Below, piece by piece: positions 42,319 to 50,305 of a stretch of DNA of 50,305 nucleotides; within the stretch, counting starts at the first letter, position 1, and each line of letters opens with the position of its first letter. The DNA is taken from positions 1 to 50,305 of the forward strand of contig JAMOBJ010000026.1 in the NCBI GenBank assembly GCA_039908095.1. The letters are read 5' to 3'. The DNA comes from Nitrospirae bacterium YQR-1. GTDB taxonomy: Bacteria > Nitrospirota > Thermodesulfovibrionia > Thermodesulfovibrionales > Magnetobacteriaceae. The translations under genes were made by a program, and so were the position numbers. The notes under the pieces are model-generated. The model was not told the origin of the DNA and made no database searches. It worked only from the letters and a program-made list of their open reading frames with translations.

Positions 42319-42603
42319 ATTGCATACTCCTTCCGTATTGTTATCTGTGCTAGGTAGCAAGCCTCCATGAGATTGCGTAGCACAAAAAAAAACAAAACAA
42401 GTGTCAACAGCAAAATGGAAATATCCTTTAGTGAATACATCACTATCAAAAAACCCTTTAGCTATCTCTATAGTTATTAATCAATTATTTACTCAGCCTC
42501 CTTAAGTAACTTCAGACTTGCTATCCGATATATGTGTAACCATAAAATAAACAGTTCCTTCAAAGAATGAGATATAAATACCATATAAATGCGCTTTTAT
42601 GAT

Positions 42604-42635
42604 TCTATACATTTGACTGTTACATATGTGTTACA
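42604..42635 (-). promoter_or_regulatory. Direct-repeat operator and -10 box of the Srf operon
   Basis: On the minus strand TGTAACA occurs at 42629-42635 and again at 42618-42624, an 11-base period. A TATAGA box follows at 42604-42609, exactly eight bases after the second repeat. This equals the spacing known for SARP activators. It lies about 290 bases before the first gene, giving a long leader. No obvious riboswitch structure was seen in the leader (42319-42603). The same repeat pair lies before the secreted beta-sandwich gene. Confidence 0.55.
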
Positions 42636-42752
42636 TATTATTTAAAATGCCTATGCAGTTAGCTACAAAGGCAACTTATTTAATATGTCGGGGTTTTTCA
42701 TAATTATAGTGAAATTCAAAAGTATGTTCATATTGATTTTGTAAGAAGATGT

Positions 42753-42851
42753 GATTGCCACGGGATTTCATCCCTCGCAATGACGTTATGTGCTTGTTTT
42801 TGCAGTATTATTTTATCCGTCATTGCGAGGAGCGATAGCGACGTGGCAATC
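42753..42851. repeat. 99-bp palindromic dispersed-type repeat
   Basis: The ends GATTGCCAC and GTGGCAATC are perfect inverted repeats, and inside them CTCGCAATGACG pairs with CGTCATTGCGAG. The sequence CATTGCGAGGAGCGATAGCGACGTGGCAAT belongs to a widespread intergenic repeat type of several phyla, named here from memory. Only one copy is in the window. It lies between the regulator gene and the Srf operon promoter; the rest of the 42852-42963 gap shows nothing. Confidence 0.65.
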
Positions 42852-42963
42852 TTAGTTTTCAGAAATAATGAACGGAATTCTGCACATTACTATACAAGGA
42901 TGAAAACAGTTTTATAAAATGGTTTAAGGAAAGGTTTTGATCTATAAAGTGTTAACTGTATGA

Positions 42964-45900
42964 TTATGTCTGAGCATTTCTGCGTAATATTTCTTTTAAT
43001 TGAGACTCCACGATTAAAGCTTTGGTAAGGTCACCAATCTCTCTGTAACAAGTTATCAAATGTTTATAGGATTCGACATAAAAAATATCCTTTTCGATAA
43101 CCTCTCTGAAACACTGAACAGCTAAATCAAATCTCTTGAAATATTTGAAATATATGCCGGTATTCATACAAAAGCGTACAAACATTTCTTTAATTTCTTT
43201 TCTGAAAGGAACAATCCACAGCGCTGGTTTTTCAGAAATTAAAAAATCTCCCTGATATATTTTCTTCATTTTACAAAATAAGTTAAAGACCTCATCTATA
43301 TTTTTGCTATCCTTGTTTCTCATAACATCTCTGGTTTTATCGTTAATATAATTTAAAGCAGCCACATCCACCCAACATCTACTTAAATCTAAAGACAGTT
43401 TTCCATCCTGATAATCAAAAATGTCTTTTTCAATGCTAAATAAATTACGTAACCGGTGGAGGGTTGTTCTAAAAGAAATGTGAGCAGTATCACCGTCGGC
43501 ATCATGCCAAAGCGTATCCTCTATCGTTTCGTTACTTACATATTTACAGCCGAAAGCTATCAGCGCTTTTAACATATCCAGCGGTTTATGCTGAGGTTTA
43601 CCTGTAAATTTTATCGGTTTGTTATTTATTTCTATCCGGAATTCCCCTAAGGTATATATTTTTAAAAACCATGGCCAATTTTCAATCTCTATACAGGATT
43701 CATCTGCAGAAAAATCAAATTCCCGGGCTATAAGTCTTACATATTCAGGTTCTATTCCCAACTGCAAAGCCTTTTTACATATCGCAAAATTTACATCGTA
43801 ATTATGAAGAATAAACATTATGCCGTCATCTTTTATCAACGCAATCGCTTTTGAAAAAAATATACTAAAATTCTGATCGTCATTGTTTTTTAACGCTATG
43901 AAAGCTTCCATTAGAGAGCATATATAATCACCAATGTTCGTTCCTGCCGCCCTGCCTATAACGGCTATTTTTTCCATTTCTGCTCTTGCCTTATCATAAA
44001 ATCCATACTCTATATAGATAACAATCAAAGGATATGTGTTATGAATACTCAGCATTGGACTGTTTGCCTGTTCTGTGTATCTGATACAAAGCTGCGCATA
44101 TTCTAAAGCAGATTCCAAGTGCTTTTTCGTACAGGCAACGATAGCACTGAAATAATTTAAAAATATTTTTCCATATGCCTGATAATTGCCGGAAACGATT
44201 CTCATTTTAGTTAAATACTCTTGAGCTTTTGTAGTATTGTTTAAAAACAGCATTCCAAAAACCATTTCTCCATAGGTAGTTAAGTACCATGTATGTATTC
44301 CAGTTTTTTCAGATATTTTTAAAGCTTCATTTGCACATTCAATTATTTTGTTCGGATTACACCTGTAAATGTAAAAGACAGACTCCATATCCAAACACAT
44401 TATTTGGAGCAATGGATTTGTAGATGGATTCATATACAACGGCTTTAAAAAATTTATTATTTCCGATGCTTTGTTTGTTTTGCAATTCCATAATAGATAA
44501 TACACATAATTATATCCCAAAAGAATTTTTATCTCGGTACTATTAGAAGAATAGATTATATCATTGACTCTTTGAGCTAAATAAGGCATCCTTGAGTTTC
44601 CTGGTTGATAGAACAATAAAGCAAAAAACAAACACGCAACCACTCGCTCTTCAATTTCTACGGAAGGATAGCCTTGTTTCGATTCTGTTATTTGGTCAAA
44701 CTCTTCTATCCAGTATCCCAAAGGTGAGAAGTCATTCCAGTCATAGGCAAATGTCTCAATTATTTTAGTCCAGGTTAAGAATGTTCCTTCCATGTCATTT
44801 TGGATTTTGAACATTTTATATGCGTGTTCAAAAAAATTGCGGGCATCTACCGGATTAATATTTACAAAACAAATCCCTTTCCAAAAAAGCAGCCGGGGGT
44901 TTGAGTTTATGAAGTTTTCATCCAGACTATCAAGCCATTGAAGGACAACTTTTCCCCTGCCTTGTAAAATAAACTGAGGGGCTTTATTTATAATTAGCTG
45001 TGAAAGTTCGTTCCAGTGATTTCCTTCAATAAATAACTCGGCGGCAAGGTCTTCATAACCATATTTTTGTAGTGTTAAGGCCGACTTAAATCTTATATCC
45101 TTATATTCATCCAATGGTAAAGTTACTGCTTCTTTTTTTAAAAAATCTATAAACAGATCATGATACTGATAAATAGCTTCATTTTCTATATGTTTTATTA
45201 CAAAAAAATATTTTCTAATCAGTGTTTTAAATAGTTCTGTCAAATCTTTCCGCCCTGTAATCTCCTTTACCATCTCTAACTTTATTTCCGGGAAAAAGAC
45301 TGTTTTTAATAGGAGATACTTTATATCAGAGTCACTTTCTTCAAATACTTCTTTTGACAGATAATTGAATATATCTTCTTTTGTATAATTATACAGTGTA
45401 TTTTCAAATGCTTTATATTGTTTAAAATTCTTTGACAAAAACACAAGACAGACCGCCCAGCCATTTGTAAAATTACAGACAGATTTTATGTCTATATTTT
45501 CAGGTAATTTTGAGACGGATTTTTTAATTAATTCAGTTGTTTCGCTCATATTAAACGCAATTTCTTCCCACTCAATTTCTTTTATTGACCCATTAGCATG
45601 TAACCTTACATATTCTTCAGGAATTTTTGTTCTGCTGCCTACTATTATTTTTATACCATTTGGTATTATGGAGAAGCCCTCGTTTAATAAAACATGAATA
45701 TTCTTATTTTTTACTTTTTGAAAATCATCGAATACTAATACTGAATTTTCGTTAAAAGTTCCATACAAAGATTCAAAAAAATTTAAGGTAAATTTGATAT
45801 GGTCTGTATAATCAGTGGTTAAATAAGGTAGTTTTATTACGCCGTTAGTAAAATTAAAAACGGCTGAAACCAGATAAGAAAAAAAAGTCTCAGGGGTCTC

Positions 45901-46122
45901 ATCCCTTATATCGAAATTATACCAAATGTGCGGTATTTTATAGTATTCAATATAAGATGATATCAGCGTTGTCTTTCCTGACCCTGCCGTCGCTGTAATC
46001 CAGATGATTTTTGATTCATCAGCAGCATTTATCCTGTCTAATAACCTTTTACGCATAAGTGCATTTTTTGCTACAGGCTTTTGTATCTTTGAATAAAGAT
46101 GTATATTGTTTAAATTTTCCAT
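42964..46122 (-). CDS. STAND-ATPase transcriptional regulator with C-terminal wHTH-BTAD (SARP-like)
   Basis: A 1052-residue cytoplasmic regulator. The N-terminal MalT-like STAND ATPase has Walker A TATAGSGKTTL (about 43-53) and Walker B SVLVFDDFQ (about 122-130). A long helical TPR-type sensor region (about 370-820) follows. The C-terminus has an OmpR-like winged helix (LKIYTLGEFRIEINNKPIKF, PLDMLKALIAFG, then FRTTLHRLRNLF) and a BTAD domain to the end, the SARP organisation. Such proteins switch on when an inducer opens the STAND module, then bind short direct repeats. It lies 600 bases upstream of the operon in the same direction, and matching repeats are present at two promoters here, so it is the likely local activator. 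A+T-rich. Confidence 0.85.
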   Translation of the reverse strand: MENLNNIHLYSKIQKPVAKNALMRKRLLDRINAADESKIIWITATAGSGKTTLISSYIEYYKIPHIWYNFDIRDETPETFFSYLVSAVFNFTNGVIKLPYLTTDYTDHIKFTLNFFESLYGTFNENSVLVFDDFQKVKNKNIHVLLNEGFSIIPNGIKIIVGSRTKIPEEYVRLHANGSIKEIEWEEIAFNMSETTELIKKSVSKLPENIDIKSVCNFTNGWAVCLVFLSKNFKQYKAFENTLYNYTKEDIFNYLSKEVFEESDSDIKYLLLKTVFFPEIKLEMVKEITGRKDLTELFKTLIRKYFFVIKHIENEAIYQYHDLFIDFLKKEAVTLPLDEYKDIRFKSALTLQKYGYEDLAAELFIEGNHWNELSQLIINKAPQFILQGRGKVVLQWLDSLDENFINSNPRLLFWKGICFVNINPVDARNFFEHAYKMFKIQNDMEGTFLTWTKIIETFAYDWNDFSPLGYWIEEFDQITESKQGYPSVEIEERVVACLFFALLFYQPGNSRMPYLAQRVNDIIYSSNSTEIKILLGYNYVYYLLWNCKTNKASEIINFLKPLYMNPSTNPLLQIMCLDMESVFYIYRCNPNKIIECANEALKISEKTGIHTWYLTTYGEMVFGMLFLNNTTKAQEYLTKMRIVSGNYQAYGKIFLNYFSAIVACTKKHLESALEYAQLCIRYTEQANSPMLSIHNTYPLIVIYIEYGFYDKARAEMEKIAVIGRAAGTNIGDYICSLMEAFIALKNNDDQNFSIFFSKAIALIKDDGIMFILHNYDVNFAICKKALQLGIEPEYVRLIAREFDFSADESCIEIENWPWFLKIYTLGEFRIEINNKPIKFTGKPQHKPLDMLKALIAFGCKYVSNETIEDTLWHDADGDTAHISFRTTLHRLRNLFSIEKDIFDYQDGKLSLDLSRCWVDVAALNYINDKTRDVMRNKDSKNIDEVFNLFCKMKKIYQGDFLISEKPALWIVPFRKEIKEMFVRFCMNTGIYFKYFKRFDLAVQCFREVIEKDIFYVESYKHLITCYREIGDLTKALIVESQLKEILRRNAQT

Positions 46123-46154
46123 ATTAAATTTTATCAGAGTTCAAATTTTCCTAT

Positions 46155-46185
46155 ATTATATAACAAATAATACAAATACTGTAAA
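46155..46185 (-). promoter_or_regulatory. Putative promoter of the STAND-BTAD regulator
   Basis: On the minus strand TTTACA (46180-46185) and TATATA (46157-46162) are 17 bases apart, with TATAAT overlapping at 46155-46160, about 35 bases before the ATG. Surroundings are very A+T-rich, so a chance match is possible. Confidence 0.4.
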
Positions 46186-46399
46186 GCATCAAAATAAACA
46201 ATATTAAATTGCAGGGCTATACCTTAATTCCACTAAAAAGTGGTCTTGACAAAGGGGTCCACTATAGAGGCATTAAATTATTTTTTTAAACTGACCCACT
46301 AATGTTTTTTTGTTGCAATGGATAAAAATATAGGATTTTTGTTACAATGTTATGTCATATAAAGTAGCTTATCAAAAAGTTTGGCAACAGGAGAGCGGG

Positions 46400-46765
46400 A
46401 TGGCCGGCAAGCGGGTATTGTTGGTAGATGACGAGGAGTTGGTGAGAGAGATGGTGGCTTATTTTTTGTCGGAAGGTGACTTTGAGATTGTTACGGCGGA
46501 AAGTGCTAAATATGCGTTAGACATTATAGATAAAGGTAATTTTTTCGATATCGTTGTTTCGGATATGAATATGCCCATAATGACCGGCCTTGAATTTGCT
46601 CAGGAAATAAAAAATAGGGATATGAACTTGCCGTTTATTCTTCTAAGCGGTACTCCTGTGGATTTAAGTGAGGATAAACGACAGGAATTAGGAATTATAG
46701 CATGTCTTTTAAAAGACAGCAATCTTGACTCTCAGATTGTAAGTGCTCTTAATGAGTATATTTAG
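46400..46765 (+). CDS. Single-domain response regulator
   Basis: A 121-residue receiver. VLLVDDEELVREM gives the acidic pair, the phospho-acceptor Asp lies in VVSDMNMPIMTGLEF, and the switch Ser is in ILLSGTP. The position of the conserved Lys is weak: ACLLKDS instead of the usual KPF, so signalling may be altered. The start is the ATG at 46400, which has AGGAG six bases upstream; an ATG 48 bases earlier adds 16 poorly conserved residues. There is no output domain. It is followed by a hybrid kinase in the same direction and may be its target. Confidence 0.8.
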   Translation: MAGKRVLLVDDEELVREMVAYFLSEGDFEIVTAESAKYALDIIDKGNFFDIVVSDMNMPIMTGLEFAQEIKNRDMNLPFILLSGTPVDLSEDKRQELGIIACLLKDSNLDSQIVSALNEYI

Positions 46766-46770
46766 CAATT

Positions 46771-46893
46771 ATGAGTGTAACTACTGAAAATGGAAACATG
46801 GTTGGGTTGCCGCTTGCAGGAGGCAATGCAGTCCTTTATCAGCATAATAAACATCAATATAGAATAGTACTAACCTATGGATATATAGGATGA
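46771..46893 (+). CDS. Possible 40-aa ORF, translationally coupled to the kinase gene
   Basis: An ATG-started frame of 40 codons (MSVTTENGNMVGLPLAGGN...) fills the gap between the receiver gene and the kinase gene, and its TGA overlaps the kinase ATG (ATGA). There is no clear ribosome binding site and no recognisable domain. The overlap hints at coupling, but a frame this short can occur by chance. Confidence 0.25.
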   Translation: MSVTTENGNMVGLPLAGGNAVLYQHNKHQYRIVLTYGYIG

Positions 46894-48935
46894 AAGATAA
46901 AGTAGAGAGTTTCAGAGAAGCGTTTATTTCTAAACTGCCTGAGAAAATCGAAACAATAAAAAAATCGTGGGAAAGAGGCTTAAGCATAAGGTGGGAAAAG
47001 GAGGCGGTCAGGGAAATGCACAGATTGCTTCACAGCTTAACCGGAGTCTTCTCTATTTTGGATTTTAAGGAACTTAAAAATAAATCAACCTATTTAGAAT
47101 CTCTGCTTAAGACTTTAATTGAAAAAGACTATGAGCCTCAGCCACAAGTTAAACTGGAGCTGGAAAGGGGACTTAAGGGTATCCTTGAAGCCGGTGACAC
47201 AGCAGTAGCAGCCTCTCAGTACCCGCAACCACACAGTAGTATTGCAGCCACTGCTTATGAAATATTACCAAAGCCGGTTGTAGCGTCGTCTTTATTGTCA
47301 AAAAAGCCGGTAAATAAAAATTTAATTTTTTTGATAACTGAAAAAAATACTGATAATCTGTCATCAATGCTTGATATGGCAGGGTTTACCGTGGAGATGT
47401 TTAACAAAGTTACAGAGATCACTTTAAATGAATATCTACCTCTTTCAATCATAATAGATACGGCGTTTCCCTACTCTGAAATGCAGGGATACGAATATCT
47501 GAATGTTATAAGAGAAGAAATTTTTCCTGAAGTGCCTGTGATTTTCATCTCAGATACTGATGAAATCAATTCACGTCTTCAGGTAGCTCGCTTAGGCGGC
47601 CTTGCCCTTTACAAGCGCCCTGTTAACTTCAAGTCACTTACAGACCGTCTTAGAGAAATGGCCTCAGTTACCAGTATTGAACCATACCGGATACTTATAG
47701 TGGATGATGAGGAGGATGTAGCCAAATACTACGCTTCTATTCTTAAATATGCCGGGATGGAAACCACGGCAGTCACTAATTCCTTTGATGTACTTAAGGA
47801 ACTTGCCGCCTTTAACCCTGACCTTATCCTTATGGATATGTACATGCCGGGATGTACCGGTTTGGAGCTTGCCGTAGTAATCAGGCAAATTGAGGACTAC
47901 ATGAGTATCCCTATTGTGTTTTTATCCGGTGAAACTAATGTGGATGCACAACTGTGGGCAATGAGTACAGGGGCTGACGATTTTATCACAAAGAACATAC
48001 AAACAGAGCATCTTATCTCATCAGTAACAATACGAGCTGAAAGAATGCGCATGTTGCGTTCTATAAACCGGCTCAGAGACTATAATCAGACTCTTGAGTT
48101 CATGGTCGAGGAAAGGACAAAGGAACTTGTCACAACCTGTAAGACACTCAGGGAGAAATCCTCTGAGCTTGAGGAGCTAAACAGGCATCTTGAGGAGAGG
48201 GTAAAGCTGGAGACGGAAAAACGACTGGAGAGTGAGCAGTTACTGGTTCATCGCTCAAGGCTTGCCGATATGGGCGAGATGCTCAATGCTATAGCCCACC
48301 AGTGGAAACAACCGCTTAATAATCTTTTTCTCTTGATTCAGGATTTGGATTTTGCTTTCAATAACAACGAAATAGACAAAGAGTATGTAGATAAAGTAAT
48401 CTCAGAGGGCACAAACCAAATAACTTTTATGATTGATACGGTTGAGGATTTCAAAAATTTCCTTAAACCTGATAAACTGAAGGCTGACTTTAGCGTAAAG
48501 GGTGCAATTGATAGTATCCTTAAGCTCATGGATAAGAAGTTTGTTATGGAAAACGTTGAGATTGTTGTTGAAGGAGATGACAATATTATGGTTTTTGGTT
48601 ACTCTAATGAATTCAAACAGGTAATTTTAAATCTTCTTCAAAATTCACTGGACGCTTTCGACAAGATATGTATCACAACTAAAAGGAAAATACTAATCAC
48701 AATAGTAAAGAAAGAGACAAAGGCGGTTATTTCGATACAGGATAACGCCGGAGGCATCCCTCCTGAGATAAAAGACAGCGTATTTGACTCTTACTTTACA
48801 ACTAAGAAAGAGGGTACAGGCATTGGGCTATACATGTCTAAGGTCATAATAGAGCGTGGTATGGATGGTAAGATGTATGTTGAAAATGTTGCCGCCGGCG
48901 CAAACTTTATAATAGAGCTGCCTGCTGTAACTTAA
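46890..48935 (+). CDS. Soluble hybrid histidine kinase: HPt-like, REC, REC, HisKA, HATPase
   Basis: A 681-residue protein without membrane helices. The N-terminal helical ~110 residues resemble HPt ([13 protein letters not shown], His48 candidate, with Thr instead of the usual Lys). A degenerate receiver (about 145-255) keeps SIIIDTAFP but lacks the acidic pair. A full receiver follows (ILIVDDEED, acceptor in [10 protein letters not shown], about 265-385). A coiled coil (~395-450) leads to HisKA with [16 protein letters not shown] and HATPase with [23 protein letters not shown] and [10 protein letters not shown]. Receivers before the kinase imply that an upstream kinase gates it. It probably partners the receiver protein encoded just before. 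Confidence 0.85.
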   Translation: MKDKVESFREAFISKLPEKIETIKKSWERGLSIRWEKEAVREMHRLLHSLTGVFSILDFKELKNKSTYLESLLKTLIEKDYEPQPQVKLELERGLKGILEAGDTAVAASQYPQPHSSIAATAYEILPKPVVASSLLSKKPVNKNLIFLITEKNTDNLSSMLDMAGFTVEMFNKVTEITLNEYLPLSIIIDTAFPYSEMQGYEYLNVIREEIFPEVPVIFISDTDEINSRLQVARLGGLALYKRPVNFKSLTDRLREMASVTSIEPYRILIVDDEEDVAKYYASILKYAGMETTAVTNSFDVLKELAAFNPDLILMDMYMPGCTGLELAVVIRQIEDYMSIPIVFLSGETNVDAQLWAMSTGADDFITKNIQTEHLISSVTIRAERMRMLRSINRLRDYNQTLEFMVEERTKELVTTCKTLREKSSELEELNRHLEERVKLETEKRLESEQLLVHRSRLADMGEMLNAIAHQWKQPLNNLFLLIQDLDFAFNNNEIDKEYVDKVISEGTNQITFMIDTVEDFKNFLKPDKLKADFSVKGAIDSILKLMDKKFVMENVEIVVEGDDNIMVFGYSNEFKQVILNLLQNSLDAFDKICITTKRKILITIVKKETKAVISIQDNAGGIPPEIKDSVFDSYFTTKKEGTGIGLYMSKVIIERGMDGKMYVENVAAGANFIIELPAVT

Positions 48936-48963
48936 AAAAAACACTAAGGAGTTTCATAACTGT

Positions 48964-50232
48964 ATGCTTGATATAAGGCACATAAGGGAAAATCCCGAAA
49001 AGGTTATTCGATCGCTGAAAAAGCGCAATTCCGATATAGACCTCAGTGAGCTGCTTGCTCTGGAGCAGCGCCGAAAAACACTTCAGCTGGAAGTTGAGGA
49101 ACTACGAAACCGGAGAAATGTGGTATCCGATGAAATAGGCAAACTAAAAAAGCAAAAACAAAATGCAGACGCCCTTGTTAGTGAAATGAAAGAAGTCTCA
49201 GAGCGTATAAAGACTCTGGATGAGGAGATTGGCGGGATTGAAAACACAATTTCCGGTACTATGCTCCTTATACCAAATATCCCACATGAGAGTGTTCCAG
49301 TGGGGAAGGATGAGACTGAAAACATTGAAATCAAGAAGTGGGGAGAGCCTTCAACATTTGACTTTAAACCCCTTAACCACTGGGACATAGGCAAAGCGCT
49401 GGATATAATAGACTTTGAGCGGGCGGCAAAGATAGCAGGCGCCAGGTTTGCACTAATGAAAGGCATGGGGGCGAAACTTGAGAGATCTCTTATGAATTTC
49501 ATGTTAAACCATAACGTCAAAAGAGGCTACACGGAAATATTCCCGCCTATTTTAGTAAACCGGGAAAGCATGACGGCAACCGGACAACTACCAAAATTTG
49601 CAGAGGAGTTGTTTCGAACTGCCGAACCTGAATTCTACCTGATACCCACAGCCGAGGTGCCGGTTACAAACATTCACAGGGATGAGATACTCAGAGATGA
49701 GGAGCTGCCGATTCGCTATACGGCCTATACGCCGTGCTTCAGGGCGGAGGCCGGTTCTCATGGCAAAGACACGCGCGGGCTCATTCGTCAGCATCAGTTT
49801 AACAAAGTCGAGCTAGTCATGTTTACCAAACCGGAGGACTCCTATCATTATCACGAGGTACTTACCGCTGATGCCGAAAGTATTCTGGAAGCTCTCGGGC
49901 TTCCCTACCGGAGGGTGCTGCTATGTACCGGAGATATGGGGTTTTCCTCGGCAAAGACATATGATCTTGAGGTGTGGCTTCCCGGGCAAAACCGCTACAG
50001 GGAGATTTCATCGTGCTCCAACTTTGAGGATTTTCAAAGCAGACGGGCCGCCGTCAGATTTAAAAGACCCGACAAAAAGGGTACTGAGTTAGTACACACG
50101 TTAAACGGCTCCGGGCTTGCCATAGGACGCACTTTGTGTGCTATACTGGAAAATTATCAACAAAAAGACGGAAGCGTTGTCATACCGAAGGCTCTGCACC
50201 ACTACATGGGCACAGAGATTATAACATATTGA
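48964..50232 (+). CDS. serS: Seryl-tRNA synthetase
   Basis: A 422-residue class II aminoacyl-tRNA synthetase, usual length for the bacterial enzyme. The N-terminal long coiled-coil arm that grips tRNA-Ser covers about residues 30-110. Motif 2 contains [20 protein letters not shown], and motif 3 contains [19 protein letters not shown] with the conserved Arg. [15 protein letters not shown] is the serine-adenylate pocket region. It charges tRNA-Ser with serine in the cytoplasm. It starts 28 bases after the kinase stop with AAGGAG upstream, so it may be read through from the kinase gene. The 73 bases after it hold a 6-bp inverted repeat (TCTCCC/GGGAGA) cut by the window edge. Confidence 0.96.
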   Translation: MLDIRHIRENPEKVIRSLKKRNSDIDLSELLALEQRRKTLQLEVEELRNRRNVVSDEIGKLKKQKQNADALVSEMKEVSERIKTLDEEIGGIENTISGTMLLIPNIPHESVPVGKDETENIEIKKWGEPSTFDFKPLNHWDIGKALDIIDFERAAKIAGARFALMKGMGAKLERSLMNFMLNHNVKRGYTEIFPPILVNRESMTATGQLPKFAEELFRTAEPEFYLIPTAEVPVTNIHRDEILRDEELPIRYTAYTPCFRAEAGSHGKDTRGLIRQHQFNKVELVMFTKPEDSYHYHEVLTADAESILEALGLPYRRVLLCTGDMGFSSAKTYDLEVWLPGQNRYREISSCSNFEDFQSRRAAVRFKRPDKKGTELVHTLNGSGLAIGRTLCAILENYQQKDGSVVIPKALHHYMGTEIITY

Positions 50233-50305
50233 GCTGTCCGATATGTACCAATAACATTCGTATGACACAGTAAAAACCACCCTCTAAATCTCCCATGAGG
50301 GAGAC

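Noticed and set aside
46230..46262. CCACT/AGTGG repeats before the receiver gene (CCACTAAAAAGTGG, then CCACT)
   Set aside because: The 5-bp units are too short to claim an operator, and no matching site was seen elsewhere.
46246..46274. TTGACA as a promoter -35 for the 46400 receiver gene
   Set aside because: No -10 box at 16-18 bases; TATAGA lies only 11 bases away.
1..50305. CRISPR arrays, tRNA or rRNA genes, phage structural genes, integrase or attachment sites
   Set aside because: No regularly spaced repeats, cloverleaf-type sequences or matching protein motifs were seen; the CHAT protein is therefore not part of a visible CRISPR locus.

Overview
This window looks like chromosome from a Gram-negative, environmental, signalling-rich bacterium. 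The style resembles Nitrospirota or former deltaproteobacteria: a GH57/DUF3536 glycosidase, TPR-CHAT proteins, hybrid histidine kinases, and a dispersed repeat of the CATTGCGAGGAGCG type. No rRNA, tRNA or marker phylogeny is available, so this is a low-confidence guess. Two restriction-modification islands, the 382-aa gene and the large regulator are visibly richer in A+T than the metabolic and chemosensory genes, which suggests transfer.

Layout. At 84-1853 (-) lies a secreted trypsin-like protease. At 1957-2202 there is a remnant of a Dam-type methylase. Next come an asparagine synthase (2415-4322) and an orphan CHASE2 sensor (4345-5535, -). At 5638-7962 two DNA methyltransferases sit in tandem; the second is cut off where it meets a two-domain sugar-type oxidoreductase (7959-10106). 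A GH57/DUF3536 glycosidase, a lone receiver protein and a compact BcgI-like restriction system (13441-15772) follow. At 15922-23210 is a complete chemosensory operon: CheW, CheW-like, MCP, CheB, CheR-TPR and CheA-REC.

The most unusual part is 23377-46122, all on the minus strand. A STAND-ATPase/BTAD (SARP-like) regulator lies upstream of a 17-kb operon. The operon encodes, in transcription order: an HEXXH protein; a secreted DUF4384 protein; a membrane-anchored helical protein; a secreted TPR-CHAT (caspase-like) protein; a Pro-rich single-pass protein; two membrane proteins that share one cytoplasmic SrfA-like domain but carry different outer heads (a subtilisin protease in one, beta-sandwich domains in the other); a SrfB-like actin/Hsp70-fold ATPase; a coiled-coil protein; and a SrfC-like P-loop NTPase interrupted by one in-frame UAG. 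A second small transcription unit (a secreted beta-sandwich protein plus a protein with a FliG-C-like pattern) lies past the end of the operon. Both units have an 11-bp-period direct repeat of TGTAAC just upstream of a plausible -10, the arrangement expected of a SARP-type activator. I read this as a Srf-type cytoplasm-to-envelope machine coupled to three protease-like modules. Its function is unknown.

The end of the window has a second signalling cluster: a receiver protein, possibly a 40-aa ORF, and a soluble HPt-REC-REC-kinase. It is followed by housekeeping serS. A short MITE-like repeat occurs three times (1-77, 10131-10189, 23252-23368), and a separate palindromic repeat lies at 42753-42851.
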